A DNA stretch of 64,000 bases from assembly GCF_021440085.1 (NCBI RefSeq), contig NZ_JAKCPW010000001.1:868001-932000 (forward strand). The letters are read 5' to 3'. Source of the stretch: Dyadobacter sp. CY261 (GTDB lineage: Bacteria > Bacteroidota > Bacteroidia > Cytophagales > Spirosomataceae). Shown here piece by piece: positions 19,151 to 28,185 of the stretch. The position numbers and the translations under genes are program-made. The notes under the pieces were generated by a model that saw only the letters and a list, made by a program, of their open reading frames with translations, was not told the DNA's origin and searched no databases. How positions within the stretch are numbered: the stretch's first letter is position 1; the number at the start of each line of letters is the position of its first letter.

Positions 19151-19966
19151 ATGAAATGCAAAAGAATACCTCGCACGACAAACACAGATCTGATTGATGC
19201 GCGCCTGCTGACAGGCCGCCCCGCCGCTGTGCCAGATATCAAACCACGCACCTATCGTGTTGTTTTGGGCCGCCACCATGCTGCCGACAGCCGATACTTT
19301 CTCTATTTGCTTCCTCCCGGAGTTAGACCTTGCACGAAGCCGGATTACCTGCTGTCCGATGATTTTTCGGGTTACCATGTTTCGTTTCGCGAGGAGGTGG
19401 TGCTGATGCTGCAATGCGAGCACCTTGTACCGTTCGGGCCGCTGGCTGCCGGGAAACGCATTGCGGTTACAGACCCGACGGCCCAGGAGCGGTTGATAAA
19501 GACTATTCAAAAGATCATTCTTGCAGGTCATCAGACCGATGCAGAACGCGTAGCCAGACTCTCCGGACTGCTAAAAATTCTCCTGGTTTATGTTTCCAGG
19601 CAATATGCGGCCCGCCATACCGAAACTGATAATCCGGCTAGTGACAGGATTTTGTACAGGTTCAAAGAGCTCCTCAGCTACGAGCCCTCCGGTCATAAAG
19701 TGCTCAGCGATTTTGCATCGGAGCTTTCTGTCAGCCAGAACTATCTCAATGTGATGATCCGGAAAAGTTGGGGATATACTGCGAGCCAGCTTATTCAGCA
19801 AAACAAAATATACAGGGCCAAGCAGGCGGCTATCTCCACCCACGCGAGCATGAAAGAGGTGGCGTGGAGCCTGGGTTTTCACGATATGGCGCATTTCAGT
19901 AAGTTTTTCCGAAATGGAGCAGGTATGACGTTCACCGATTTCAAAAAAGCATTTCAAACCTATTAA
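19151..19966 (+). CDS. AraC-family transcriptional regulator (first of a tandem pair)
   Basis: 271 residues. The C-terminal ~100 residues are an AraC double helix-turn-helix: DFASELSVSQNYLNVMIRKS for the first, and MKEVAWSLGFHDMAHFSKFF for the second, the latter being the family signature. The N-terminal half is a divergent sensor domain that I cannot place in the usual cupin form. It is followed after only two bases by another AraC gene, so the two are made together. Likely it acts on the repeats at 18987 and on a nearby operon. Confidence 0.85.
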   Translation: MKCKRIPRTTNTDLIDARLLTGRPAAVPDIKPRTYRVVLGRHHAADSRYFLYLLPPGVRPCTKPDYLLSDDFSGYHVSFREEVVLMLQCEHLVPFGPLAAGKRIAVTDPTAQERLIKTIQKIILAGHQTDAERVARLSGLLKILLVYVSRQYAARHTETDNPASDRILYRFKELLSYEPSGHKVLSDFASELSVSQNYLNVMIRKSWGYTASQLIQQNKIYRAKQAAISTHASMKEVAWSLGFHDMAHFSKFFRNGAGMTFTDFKKAFQTY

Positions 19967-19968
19967 CA

Positions 19969-20823
19969 ATGAACAGCACCCCCACGAAACCCGGGCCGAC
20001 CTTTCAAGTGTACAGTTTAGAGGGCTATTTTTCCGGAAGCGGCCGTCGACATCACTACGATCAGCAGGAGGTTTTTGAGTTGTACTGGATACATCGGGGT
20101 TCTGCGCTGCTAAGCCTTGATCTGGAAAAACGGCGGATCCAGGATAACACGATGTATTGCGTGTTTCCCGGGCAGATCTGCCGGATTGAACCGGAGGGGA
20201 AACTGACAGGTTACAAAGTCCTTTTTTCCAGGGACTTTTTATGCTGTGGAAGCAGCTTGTCACTCCTGCCCGGTTCGCTCGACTATACCGGCCTGGACAA
20301 AAAGATACCCATCATGACGCTTGGAGACCAGGTACGGAACGAGATCGAAGAGATTTTCAGAACGATACTTTGGGAATACGGAAACGATTACGAAAACAAA
20401 ACGGACATCCTGCATGGGCTCTTGACGCTTCTGATCTCTTATTTTTCCCATTCCGACGTGCTGGTGGAGCCTGATCACATAGTTACAAACCAGAAAATCG
20501 TTTTCAACAAGTTTCTTGGCAAAATCGAAAACTGCTATCGAACCGAAAAGCAAGTCTCATTCTATGCATCGGAACTCGCCCTGACGCCCAGTTATCTGAC
20601 CGAGCTGGTCAAAAAAGTTTCGGGCTCTTCTGCGCGCTATCACATTCAGCAACGCGTTTTGCTCGAAGCAAAACGCAAGGCCTTGCTGACGAATATGCAA
20701 GTAAAGGACATCGCGTTCGAACTAGGGTTCGACGATCCGTCGACATTCAGCAAATTCTTCAAAGTGCTGACAGGGAGCAGTTTTTCAGAATTTCGCAATG
20801 CTGATATTGAAATACTGCAATGA
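19969..20823 (+). CDS. AraC-family transcriptional regulator (second of the pair)
   Basis: 284 residues. The N-terminal cupin-like sensor domain is recognisable (HHYDQQEVFELYWIHRGSA, then a FPGQICRIEPEG strand). The C-terminal AraC domain has FYASELALTPSYLTELVKK and VKDIAFELGFDDPSTFSKFF. It starts two bases after the upstream araC gene. The pair are clear homologues in the DNA-binding half but differ in the sensor half, which suggests duplication followed by separation of input signals. Confidence 0.87.
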   Translation: MNSTPTKPGPTFQVYSLEGYFSGSGRRHHYDQQEVFELYWIHRGSALLSLDLEKRRIQDNTMYCVFPGQICRIEPEGKLTGYKVLFSRDFLCCGSSLSLLPGSLDYTGLDKKIPIMTLGDQVRNEIEEIFRTILWEYGNDYENKTDILHGLLTLLISYFSHSDVLVEPDHIVTNQKIVFNKFLGKIENCYRTEKQVSFYASELALTPSYLTELVKKVSGSSARYHIQQRVLLEAKRKALLTNMQVKDIAFELGFDDPSTFSKFFKVLTGSSFSEFRNADIEILQ

Positions 20824-20933
20824 CTTTCAATTTTCAGCTCACCGTCGATATGGGCATTGGTCAAAGGATGTCCATCCATCAGTAATTCAATGGCTTTATC
20901 GGCCGTAAGATGAACTCGATGTTGTCGTGTCAT
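20824..20933 (-). pseudogene. Possible gene start relic
   Basis: On the minus strand, an ATG at 20933 opens MTRQHRVHLTADKAIELLMD and about 16 more residues, then runs into the antisense of the araC gene. The composition is protein-like and reads like a gene start cut off by a join. I do not recognise the family. It is next to the IS1595 relic. Confidence 0.3.
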
Positions 20934-20946
20934 TTGTAATAAATAA

Positions 20947-21105
20947 TTGAACGAAACCTATATAGGTGGCCAGGAGTACAATGCAATTGGACGTAATGAA
21001 GATAAGAAGAAAATGATAGCCATTGCAGTAGAACGCAAGCGGAAACTTGTTTCTCGCATGTATGGCCGCGTATTTTCAACAGCTGACGAGACTAAAAAAA
21101 TAACT
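20947..21105 (+). mobile_element. IS1595-type transposase fragment
   Basis: The first ~50 codons of the open frame (NETYIGGQEYNAIGRNEDKK and then KMIAIAVERKRKLVSRMYGRV) match the catalytic-core start of IS1595-family DDE transposases, which typically read DExYxGGxExNKxGRxKxKKxxxxxAxExxGxxVGRxYA. A stop codon lies immediately upstream and the frame then changes into an acetyltransferase, so only this piece of the insertion sequence is left. Inverted repeats or target duplications were not seen. Confidence 0.65.
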
Positions 21106-21612
21106 TGCAACTTGGATCCGGACAATATTTCGTTTAGGGCAATGACCATTGCCGATGCGGATGACATTTTAGATATTATCAACTATTATGTTGCTAATTC
21201 AACTTCCTACTTTTCTGAGACGCCATTAAAAAAAAGCAATATTACAGATATGCTAAATGGGGACAGTATGCTTCCCAGATACGTGATCCAAAGGGGAGGG
21301 GAAGTAATAGGATTTGGATACGCCTATCATTTCAGGCCGGAAAGTACCTTTTCGCAAACGGTCAAACTAACGTATTGGTTAAAAGATGGTTTTACCAGGA
21401 AGGGGTTAGGGAGCAAACTTTACAATATTCTGGAAAGCGAGCTTAGGGGGCTAAGAATATCCAGCATTCTGGTAAATATTTCATCTGAAAACATAGCCAG
21501 CTTAAACTTTCACAGGGCATTGGGATACAAAGATTGCGGGAATTTTGAGAAGATTGGATACAAAAATGGCAGGCATTTTGACCTGATCTGGCTTCAAAAA
21601 TTGCTGGATTAA
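20947..21612 (+). CDS. GNAT acetyltransferase fused behind a transposase fragment
   Basis: From about residue 61 (ISFRAMTIADADDILDIIN) the protein is a GNAT N-acetyltransferase of the phosphinothricin/PAT-like type. The acetyl-CoA loop region is GFTRKGLGSKLYNILE (RxxGxG/A pattern), with SENIASLNFHRALGYKDCG near the end. The frame runs back through an IS1595 transposase fragment to a TTG at 20947. The true start may be this TTG (fusion protein, 221 residues) or the ATG at 21142, which would remove the first beta strand. The gene is more AT-rich than its neighbours, suggesting transfer. The acceptor substrate is unknown. Confidence 0.7.
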   Translation: MNETYIGGQEYNAIGRNEDKKKMIAIAVERKRKLVSRMYGRVFSTADETKKITCNLDPDNISFRAMTIADADDILDIINYYVANSTSYFSETPLKKSNITDMLNGDSMLPRYVIQRGGEVIGFGYAYHFRPESTFSQTVKLTYWLKDGFTRKGLGSKLYNILESELRGLRISSILVNISSENIASLNFHRALGYKDCGNFEKIGYKNGRHFDLIWLQKLLD

Positions 21613-21695
21613 ATTTTCACGCATCGACTGCGAATGCCGGTAAGGAAACATTCCGGGAAGGCAAAGCACTCACCAGATTTAAGCAGCCGATGCCG

Positions 21696-22448
21696 TTATA
21701 AGCTCATTCCCCCGGTAACTTCAATCCGTTGCCCATTCACCCATTTGGCGTCTTCACTGCACAAAAATGCCACTACGCCGCCGACATCGTCTGGCAAACC
21801 AACGCGTCCGAGGGCGGTCATGCTTTGCACCCATGCGCGGATTTCAGGTGAATCCTGCATGGTGCTGCCACCGAAAACAGCGCCCGGGGCCACTACATTC
21901 GCGGATATCCTTCTGGCTCCCAATTCCAGGGCTAGGTAGCGCGTGTAGACATCGATGCCGCCTTTCATAATCGCATAGGCAGATACCCCCGGAAACGAAT
22001 AGCGAGACACAGCAGATGATATATTCACAATGCGCCCACCGTCGTGAATATAGTTTACCGCTTTTTGTGTGAGGAAGTAAACGCCTTTAAGATGAATGTT
22101 CAGCATTTCGTCGAACTGGGCCTCGGTAGTCTCTGTAACCGGGGCTGTAAGGCTGGTGCCTGCATTATTGATCAAAAAATCGAAACGTTCCGCATCGAAT
22201 GTATCCCGCAATGCCAGATTTACCTGGTTAAAAAATGTATCGAAGCCCGGGGTTTCGGCTGCATTCAGCGGCAGGGCTACGGCTTTGCGTCCAACGGATT
22301 CAATGGCAGCAACTGTCGCTTCCGCTTCGGTGCGGTTGCTTAGATAGGTAAGGATTATGTCGGTACCTTTTTGCGCCAGGTTCAATGCGATGTCTTTACC
22401 TATTCCACGGCTTCCGCCAGTAATTAATGCGATTTTGTGAGAGCTCAT
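21696..22448 (-). CDS. SDR-family oxidoreductase
   Basis: 250 residues from the ATG at 22448 (an earlier in-frame ATG at 22520 gives an unlikely leader). Classical short-chain dehydrogenase with TGGSRGIG, the long NRTEAEATVAAIESVG helix seen in NADPH-using 3-ketoacyl-reductase-like members, NNAG, catalytic Ser-Tyr-Lys in NISSAVSRYSFPGVSAYAIMK, and VNGQRIEVTGGMSL at the end. The substrate is unknown. It lies 78 bases downstream of an AraC gene in the same direction and has a TTTCGTA/TACAAAA palindrome at 22453-22483, just before the start codon. Confidence 0.9.
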   Translation of the reverse strand: MSSHKIALITGGSRGIGKDIALNLAQKGTDIILTYLSNRTEAEATVAAIESVGRKAVALPLNAAETPGFDTFFNQVNLALRDTFDAERFDFLINNAGTSLTAPVTETTEAQFDEMLNIHLKGVYFLTQKAVNYIHDGGRIVNISSAVSRYSFPGVSAYAIMKGGIDVYTRYLALELGARRISANVVAPGAVFGGSTMQDSPEIRAWVQSMTALGRVGLPDDVGGVVAFLCSEDAKWVNGQRIEVTGGMSL

Positions 22449-22452
22449 TTGA

Positions 22453-22483
22453 CTTTCGTATTGGTTTAAAAACAATACAAAAG
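22453..22483. promoter_or_regulatory. Palindrome before an SDR gene
   Basis: CTTTCGTATTG (22453-22463) and CAATACAAAAG (22473-22483) are reverse complements with one mismatch, spacer 9. The right arm on the minus strand resembles the TTTTGTA half-site seen at 18243 and 41389. It starts four bases from the SDR start codon. Confidence 0.55.
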
Positions 22484-22526
22484 TCTGCCAAATGCCGGAA
22501 GGTTGGTTTGTTAGGGTCAATCAACT

Positions 22527-23519
22527 TTATGTAAAAATCACACTTTTTGCTTGTGAGCGAAATGCGCCGGGTGACAGGGAAGTGCCGCTCTTGAAAAACT
22601 TGGCAAAATGTGCAAAATCGGAAAATCCCAGGCTGTCGGCAATTTCGGCGATCGTCCAGTCGGTGTGGAGCAGCAATGCCTTGCTTTCCTGCACGATCCT
22701 GCCTGCGATGAGTTCCGTTGTGGTCAAGCCCGTCGTTTCTTTGAGTATTTTATTCAAATGATTGACATGAACAGAAAGTTGGTCGGCAAACTGCTTTGCG
22801 GTGCGCAGCGCGATCCGTTGCTGTGGATTTTCGAGCGGAAACTGTCTTTCGAGCAGCTCAATAAACAATGACGTTACCCGGGCCGATGCACTATGGTTAG
22901 GATGAAGCACCGCGGTCGACTGTAATTTTTGCCCAACATGGATCAATTCCAGTGCATAGGCGCGCAAGAGGTCATATTTGTAGGTGTAATTGGACCTGAT
23001 TTCGGCCTCCATATCATCGAAAATACCTTGAACCCGCGCGGTGTCACTCTCCGAAAGCGTATAAACCGGATGTTCCGGCGACTTGAAAACAGGCAGTTCG
23101 TCCAGGATCACACCGCTTCGGTTAGGATGAAGGAAATCTGCCGTAAATACACAGAACTGCCCCGTTTGCCGGCCTTCGGGCGACCATAGAAACGGTTTTT
23201 TGGGCGTCGAAAAAATCAGTGATGGCTTCGAAATTTCTACCGCCTTATCCGGATATTGCGCCACCGAACGCGCGGTTAAGAAGCTGATTTTGTAGAATGC
23301 GCGGCAAGGGTAGGGGATCGCCGGCTTCTCTCGCGCAGTTTGGCTGATTTGGGTCAGGTTAAACACATTAAAATGCCCCGCCTCATGCTGAACACCGTCG
23401 GGCAGCAGCGCGCTCAGGTCGGTCGATAAGCCGCTGGAAAGCCGGTAGCAGATATCCTCGAAGGAGTTTGATTTCACGGTATGAATATTTGTAAAAATCA
23501 AAGTTAAGGGAAATCTCAT
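22527..23519 (-). CDS. AraC-family transcriptional regulator
   Basis: 330 residues. A C-terminal AraC domain is clear: QFADQLSVHVNHLNKILKET, then WTIAEIADSLGFSDFAHFAKFF. The N-terminal ~200 residues form a sensor domain of the kind often paired with SDR genes. A GTG at 23477 could be the real start (VKSNSFEDICYRL), removing 14 residues. Same strand as, and just upstream of, the SDR at 21696, which is its most likely target. Confidence 0.87.
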   Translation of the reverse strand: MRFPLTLIFTNIHTVKSNSFEDICYRLSSGLSTDLSALLPDGVQHEAGHFNVFNLTQISQTAREKPAIPYPCRAFYKISFLTARSVAQYPDKAVEISKPSLIFSTPKKPFLWSPEGRQTGQFCVFTADFLHPNRSGVILDELPVFKSPEHPVYTLSESDTARVQGIFDDMEAEIRSNYTYKYDLLRAYALELIHVGQKLQSTAVLHPNHSASARVTSLFIELLERQFPLENPQQRIALRTAKQFADQLSVHVNHLNKILKETTGLTTTELIAGRIVQESKALLLHTDWTIAEIADSLGFSDFAHFAKFFKSGTSLSPGAFRSQAKSVIFT

Positions 23520-23551
23520 GCGAAATTAATCTTTAAAGTCACGTTCCCGAT

Positions 23552-23861
23552 TTTCCTGCCAAATTCAAAACATTTGTCGAGGCATTGGAGGAGAATGGCT
23601 ATGAAACGGGTTTTACGGGCAAAGGTGGGTGCCCGGCAATCATGGGGAGGCCAACGGCAAAGTTCGGCTACTGACGGGCAGGGCTTTAATGATAAAAAGC
23701 TCAGCAGGTCTACGACGGCTATTTCGGCAGTCGACTATGCGGGTAACCTGGAACAATTTTTAAAACAAAAACAGGTCGGTAAACCTATCTGTTTCTGGTA
23801 CGGGGGCCATGAGCCGCACCGGGCTTATATTGTAACCGTTTCAAAAAAGGGGAGAAGATAA
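23552..23861 (+). pseudogene. Frameshifted sulfatase relic
   Basis: Three frames together spell a heparan/N-sulfoglucosamine-type sulfatase middle: FPAKFKTFVEALEENGYETG up to FTGKG from 23552, then WVPGNHGEANGKVRLLTGRA one frame over near 23630, then FNDKK followed by NLEQFLKQKQVGKPICFWYG and GHEPHRAY to 23838. At least two frameshifts, and neither the formylglycine signature nor the C-terminal half is present. It is a decayed fragment with no function, between two intact genes. Confidence 0.85.
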
Positions 23862-23907
23862 AAGCGGGCTGGATCAATGAAAGTGATTATGAAAATTGAC
23901 TTTTCTC

Positions 23908-24744
23908 ATGCGTAAAATTGCACTGATTACCGGGCCGACATCGGGCATCGGCCGCCAAACTGCCCTGGGCCTTGCCCGAAAGGGATATGATTTGATCCTC
24001 GTTGCACGTGATGAAGCCAAAGCGAGGGAGCTACAAATGGAAATAGGTGACACCGCCGAAATAGGCTTCATCCAATGCGACCTTTCCAGCATGGAGTCCG
24101 TGCGCCGCGCCGTAGAGAAGATTAAAGCTAACTATCGGCGAATCGACGTGCTCATTAACAATGCCGGGATTATCGTACAACACCGCGAAAATACCGGCGA
24201 AGGCATCGAGCGCACCTTTGCCACCAATCATTTGGGGCCGTTCCTGCTTACTACCGGGCTGATCGACCTGCTGAAAGCCGCCGGCCCGGCACGGGTGGTG
24301 AACCTGGCTTCGGGGGCGCATTACATGGCTTTCCGGTACAAAACTGCCAAGCTTGCTAACCCGCCGCATTACCACGACCTGCTGGTCTATGCACGTTCCA
24401 AGCTGGCCAATATCCTCTTTTCGAATGAGCTGTCGGAGCGGCTGGCGTTACACGGCATTACGTCCAACGCCGTGCATCCCGGCACAGTTTCCAGCAGTTT
24501 TGCAAGCGATGGGAATGGTGCGACGGCCTGGTTCATGAACGCGTTCAAATCCTTTTTTCGCACACCTGAGCAAGCGGCAGCGGACATTGTACAGGTCGCC
24601 ACCGCTCCGGAACTGGCCGATGTCACAGGCCGCTATTTCGTTAATGCCAAGCCGGCCAGAACGTCTGGAAAGGCCAAAAGCAGGGCGTTAGCAAGGGAAT
24701 TGTGGATATTTTCGGAGACTTTGACAGAGGTTGTAATGCATTAA
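23908..24744 (+). CDS. SDR-family oxidoreductase (retinol-dehydrogenase-like)
   Basis: 278 residues from the ATG at 23908 (a TTG at 23896 in frame would add only four). Cofactor motif TGPTSGIG, an ARDEAKARELQMEIG segment typical of NADPH-binding members, DVLINNAGII, NLASGAH, and YARSK as catalytic Tyr/Lys, the last in the extended-insert style of RDH/WWOX-like SDRs. The end differs from classical SDRs (RALARELWIFSETLTE), as expected for this subgroup. The substrate is unknown, probably a lipid or aldehyde; this is a guess from the subgroup. Confidence 0.88.
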   Translation: MRKIALITGPTSGIGRQTALGLARKGYDLILVARDEAKARELQMEIGDTAEIGFIQCDLSSMESVRRAVEKIKANYRRIDVLINNAGIIVQHRENTGEGIERTFATNHLGPFLLTTGLIDLLKAAGPARVVNLASGAHYMAFRYKTAKLANPPHYHDLLVYARSKLANILFSNELSERLALHGITSNAVHPGTVSSSFASDGNGATAWFMNAFKSFFRTPEQAAADIVQVATAPELADVTGRYFVNAKPARTSGKAKSRALARELWIFSETLTEVVMH

Positions 24745-24770
24745 ATCGGAAAAGTCCTTTAAGCGTAATG

Positions 24771-26168
24771 TCAGTTGAGGCGCTCCCGGATCCGTGTCTT
24801 TCTAACATTCAGCAACCTGGGTGCGAAGGAGATCATCAGGTAGCTCCAAACTGGAATTTTGCCTGAATCTTCCACTTTCCCAAGCAGTTCCATGCGCTTG
24901 TTGGCGGCGGTAAATGAGAAACCATAAATGATTTCCAGCGCCTTGACGGGTTTGTAATTCAACGACAAATCGCTTTCAAAACCCAGGTATTTGCCGTCGA
25001 TCTCGCGGCCTTCCCGCAGCAACGGATATTGGGAATAAAACAAATGGGCATCCGCCCGCAATGAAAGCCTTTTCCCGGCCTGATGAATGATGAAAAGGTA
25101 AGGATTTACGAGTCCTTTTTCCTGAACATCCGCCGGGAACCGTGTAAACAGGTTCATGTTTCCCATAAACTTCCAGGCCACACCATAGAGCGGCACAAAA
25201 GACGAGGAAAGCTCTTTGGACGCCGTATTTTTATCTCCGCTCAGGATTTCCGCACCCAGCCGGATCAGCGTCCTGCCTGTGTTCGCGCTTACTTCTGGCT
25301 GGATGTAATAGGCGCGGATTTTTTCCCTGCCTGCATTTTTTCCATATTGGTAATAGGCGTTCACGGTACCGTAAAGCCCGTTTTGGTTGTATTCGAGCCG
25401 TCCGCCATTGGTGATGCGCTGATAATAGGTCTCGTCGGCAGGCCTTCGGAAAATGTCGATCGAATTGATCGTCGTCAGCGTCATTCGGTTGCTGAGCCTG
25501 GTTTTTAAATGATGGACGACCAGGTATTTATAGTTATGCGCGCTGACGGGCGAATAGGCAGCTTCGAAATGCTTTGAGTAGGGCCTTGTGAACGCAAACG
25601 TCAGGTCGGTTTCCAGTTTCTTTTTGAACAAAATACGAACGCCCTCATGTGCACGACTCTGCTGGCCCCAGGGCGCGGCGGAGAAAATCCTGCCATTGTC
25701 CAGTGAAATGGCTTGTCTGCCAACCCTTACGGAGAGATATTTAGTAATGGCCGGCTCGGCATAAGCTTCAAAAAAATTGACACTTCCCACCCGCGAAAAG
25801 CGCCCCGTTTCCCCCCAGACATGGATTTCCTGAGGTGAGGCGTGCAGACGTAGCCGATTGGTGCGGTAGGTAATGCTGAGGCGGTTGCGCTGCGTTACGT
25901 ACAGCTTGGGCATTACGGAGTCGGCGGGCGTCCAGGTGAAATTGTCGCGGTACTCGGCGCGCGGTCGCAGTTCGAGGTCAATCGTTAGTTCACGGCGCAA
26001 TGTATCAGTGGATTGGGAAACCGATATTTGACTGCAAAACATAACCAGGAAGATGACTTTCAAAAGCCGGATCTTCCGCAAAGCAAAGTCGTAGGTGGTA
26101 GAGGTTCTGAGCAGGGTAGCAAGCGTATTATAGTTATTAGATAGACAAAGTAAATTTATAAAATCCAT
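24771..26168 (-). CDS. Outer-membrane beta-barrel protein, alginate-export-like
   Basis: Up to 465 residues with a barrel-like pattern: many short amphipathic strands rich in aromatic and alternating polar residues. Recognisable blocks include IDLELRPRAEYRDNF near the start, SVRVGRQAISLDNGR, and AYYIQPEVSANTGRTLIRLG. The Arg-rich start and the GRQ block resemble the alginate-export (AlgE-like) porin group of Bacteroidota. A signal peptide is likely but starts around LRKIRLLKVIFLVMFCSQ; the first ~29 residues of the open frame look extra, so a TTG near 26081 may be the true start. It is in one direction with the T9SS protein and HTCS upstream. Confidence 0.7.
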   Translation of the reverse strand: MDFINLLCLSNNYNTLATLLRTSTTYDFALRKIRLLKVIFLVMFCSQISVSQSTDTLRRELTIDLELRPRAEYRDNFTWTPADSVMPKLYVTQRNRLSITYRTNRLRLHASPQEIHVWGETGRFSRVGSVNFFEAYAEPAITKYLSVRVGRQAISLDNGRIFSAAPWGQQSRAHEGVRILFKKKLETDLTFAFTRPYSKHFEAAYSPVSAHNYKYLVVHHLKTRLSNRMTLTTINSIDIFRRPADETYYQRITNGGRLEYNQNGLYGTVNAYYQYGKNAGREKIRAYYIQPEVSANTGRTLIRLGAEILSGDKNTASKELSSSFVPLYGVAWKFMGNMNLFTRFPADVQEKGLVNPYLFIIHQAGKRLSLRADAHLFYSQYPLLREGREIDGKYLGFESDLSLNYKPVKALEIIYGFSFTAANKRMELLGKVEDSGKIPVWSYLMISFAPRLLNVRKTRIRERLN

Positions 26169-26390
26169 CCAGCCAAATTGTTGTGAATCTTAGAATTGTT
26201 TTGGACTGTTTCAACAGAGATATTTTGCAGTAGCTGGTTCGTTCAAACAGTGGTATAAGTGTAATGGTGACGTGGGGGGGCAAACTTATTTTTACTGCCT
26301 AGCGGCATTTTGACGTTTTGATTTCATTTAACTCGCTGGGTTAAAATGTAATCTTTATCGACGGTGGCAACTTAATCTTTAAAGCATAAC

Positions 26391-28064
26391 TTATTGCTGG
26401 ACGAGCACTCTGGAAGTACTCGATTTGCCGTTTTCGAACTGGACGATGTTTGTGCCTTTGATCAGGTTGGACAGCGGTACTTTATTCATGCCTTTTTGCA
26501 AGATCCGGCTCTCGGTCTTGATCACTCTTCCGCTGGTATCAAATACCCGAATCTGCCAGGTTTCGGAAGCGTACGCATAAACATCCACAAATACCGGTCC
26601 GTTGGATGGGTTTGGATAGAAGCTGCCAACAATGCTATGCTCAACAGAATTGAGAACAGATACGATTTTGGAGAATTCGTAGCTCCCATCATAGTCGACC
26701 ATTTTGAGGCGGTAGTAGTTCATGCCCAGGGAATAGCTGTCTATAAATTGATAGGACTTCAAAGCGCTGCTTTCCTGAGATGCATGGATTGAGCCAATCG
26801 CTTCAAAGGAGCGGGCGTCGGAAGAACGCTGGATTTCGAAATAAGCAAAGTCCTTTTCTTCCGAAGTAAGCCAGGTAAGTTCGTTTTGGTTATTACCGGT
26901 ATTTTTTCCTGTGAAGCTGGCAAGTGTGACCGGCAGGGCTGGTGCTACATAAACAAATGGAACAATATATTCACAGGCATTTCCGGAGGTGGCTATTTTC
27001 GCAAAAAGGGTAATATCGCCAGGGTTCAGACCTGAAGGTGAAAACCCATCAGGTGCCGTGAATGTCCCCGCGGGCGTAGTGACGTTTTGGTCGGTATAAA
27101 TACCTTTTATCGAAGCACTGTTGGAGGTGCCCACCTTGACAATGGGCTCCGTTTTGTCCTCAATGATAATACCATTGTTCGTCAGTGTCGAACCAACCGC
27201 TAGCCTCAGTCTTTGATATTTAAGTACTCCATTATTAGTAATATTTCCGTAATTAAGCAACCGCGTCAAAACCACCATTAACCCATCGTTCACTATAATA
27301 CCATCATTTCTCATCTCGCGGATAACGGGATTTTCATAGATTATCCTGCCACAGGGGAGATTGTTTAGCGTTGCATCCGGACTTAAATTTATACCATCTC
27401 CATTGATGAGTTTGATAGTTCCACTGTTCGTGAACGTTCCTTGCGCAAGACTCAGTGTGTAGAGGTTTTCGCATGACACATTTATCACACCACCATTGAA
27501 AATGTTTGTGATGCTGGTAATATCTCGGTTTTGATGTACTCCTCGAAGCTGACCGTTAGCATTAATGATCCCGGTCGCCAGATTGGTGAGTTGATTCACG
27601 CCAGAAAATTGAATTCCGTCATCGCCATTCGCGTTGATAATTCCCGAGTTTGTAAGGGCCCCCCCCTCAAACATGATACCATAGGCTCCACCATCGGCGA
27701 GCTCGGGCAAGTAAACTGTAATTGTTCCATTGTTGGTTAGCTGAGATTCTCTTATTGTAATCCCATTAAAATTGCTCACTAGTCTTTCAGCATTCGTTAC
27801 TGTCAACGAGGCTCCGCTTTCAATAGTCAAGGTAGCATTTGATCTTAAAAATACGCGCAATGCGTGCGCATCGGTGCCATCGGCTATGACGGGCGCAATG
27901 TTAGGATTGTCAATAGTAAGCACATCATCGCTATCCGGAATTCCACTGGGCGACCAGTTGGTAGCCGTGGCCCAGTTGTTGGTATTCCCAACCCAGATCC
28001 GGTCGACTGATAATGCATTGTGGCTGATTAAAATCGAGAGCAAAAAGTAAAGGTATTTTTTCAT
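26391..28064 (-). CDS. T9SS-secreted beta-rich surface protein
   Basis: 557 residues from the ATG at 28064, where a signal peptide begins (MKKYLYFLLSILISHNALSV); the frame extends upstream but only antisense to the HTCS end. The middle consists of about ten strands of the type LTNNGTI, ALTNSGIINANG, GTFTNSGTIKLINGDG, which form a parallel beta-helix like those of adhesins. Then an FN3-like block (ALPVTLASFTGKNTGNNQN) and a C-terminal T9SS sorting domain: GSFYPNPSNGPVFVDV, ending in the strand SSTSRVLVQQ. It is exported by the type IX system and attached to or shed from the surface. Ligand unknown; adhesion is the natural guess. Confidence 0.85.
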   Translation of the reverse strand: MKKYLYFLLSILISHNALSVDRIWVGNTNNWATATNWSPSGIPDSDDVLTIDNPNIAPVIADGTDAHALRVFLRSNATLTIESGASLTVTNAERLVSNFNGITIRESQLTNNGTITVYLPELADGGAYGIMFEGGALTNSGIINANGDDGIQFSGVNQLTNLATGIINANGQLRGVHQNRDITSITNIFNGGVINVSCENLYTLSLAQGTFTNSGTIKLINGDGINLSPDATLNNLPCGRIIYENPVIREMRNDGIIVNDGLMVVLTRLLNYGNITNNGVLKYQRLRLAVGSTLTNNGIIIEDKTEPIVKVGTSNSASIKGIYTDQNVTTPAGTFTAPDGFSPSGLNPGDITLFAKIATSGNACEYIVPFVYVAPALPVTLASFTGKNTGNNQNELTWLTSEEKDFAYFEIQRSSDARSFEAIGSIHASQESSALKSYQFIDSYSLGMNYYRLKMVDYDGSYEFSKIVSVLNSVEHSIVGSFYPNPSNGPVFVDVYAYASETWQIRVFDTSGRVIKTESRILQKGMNKVPLSNLIKGTNIVQFENGKSSTSRVLVQQ

Positions 28065-28185
28065 TGGAAGCTGAGTTAATTTCAGTACCAAAAATGAAAA
28101 AACAGGTGTGAAATTTGTTAGCCCGAAAACGACATTCTTTGGCTCATTTTGGACAAAGCGACGCTTTTTGCATGTATTGATGGAT

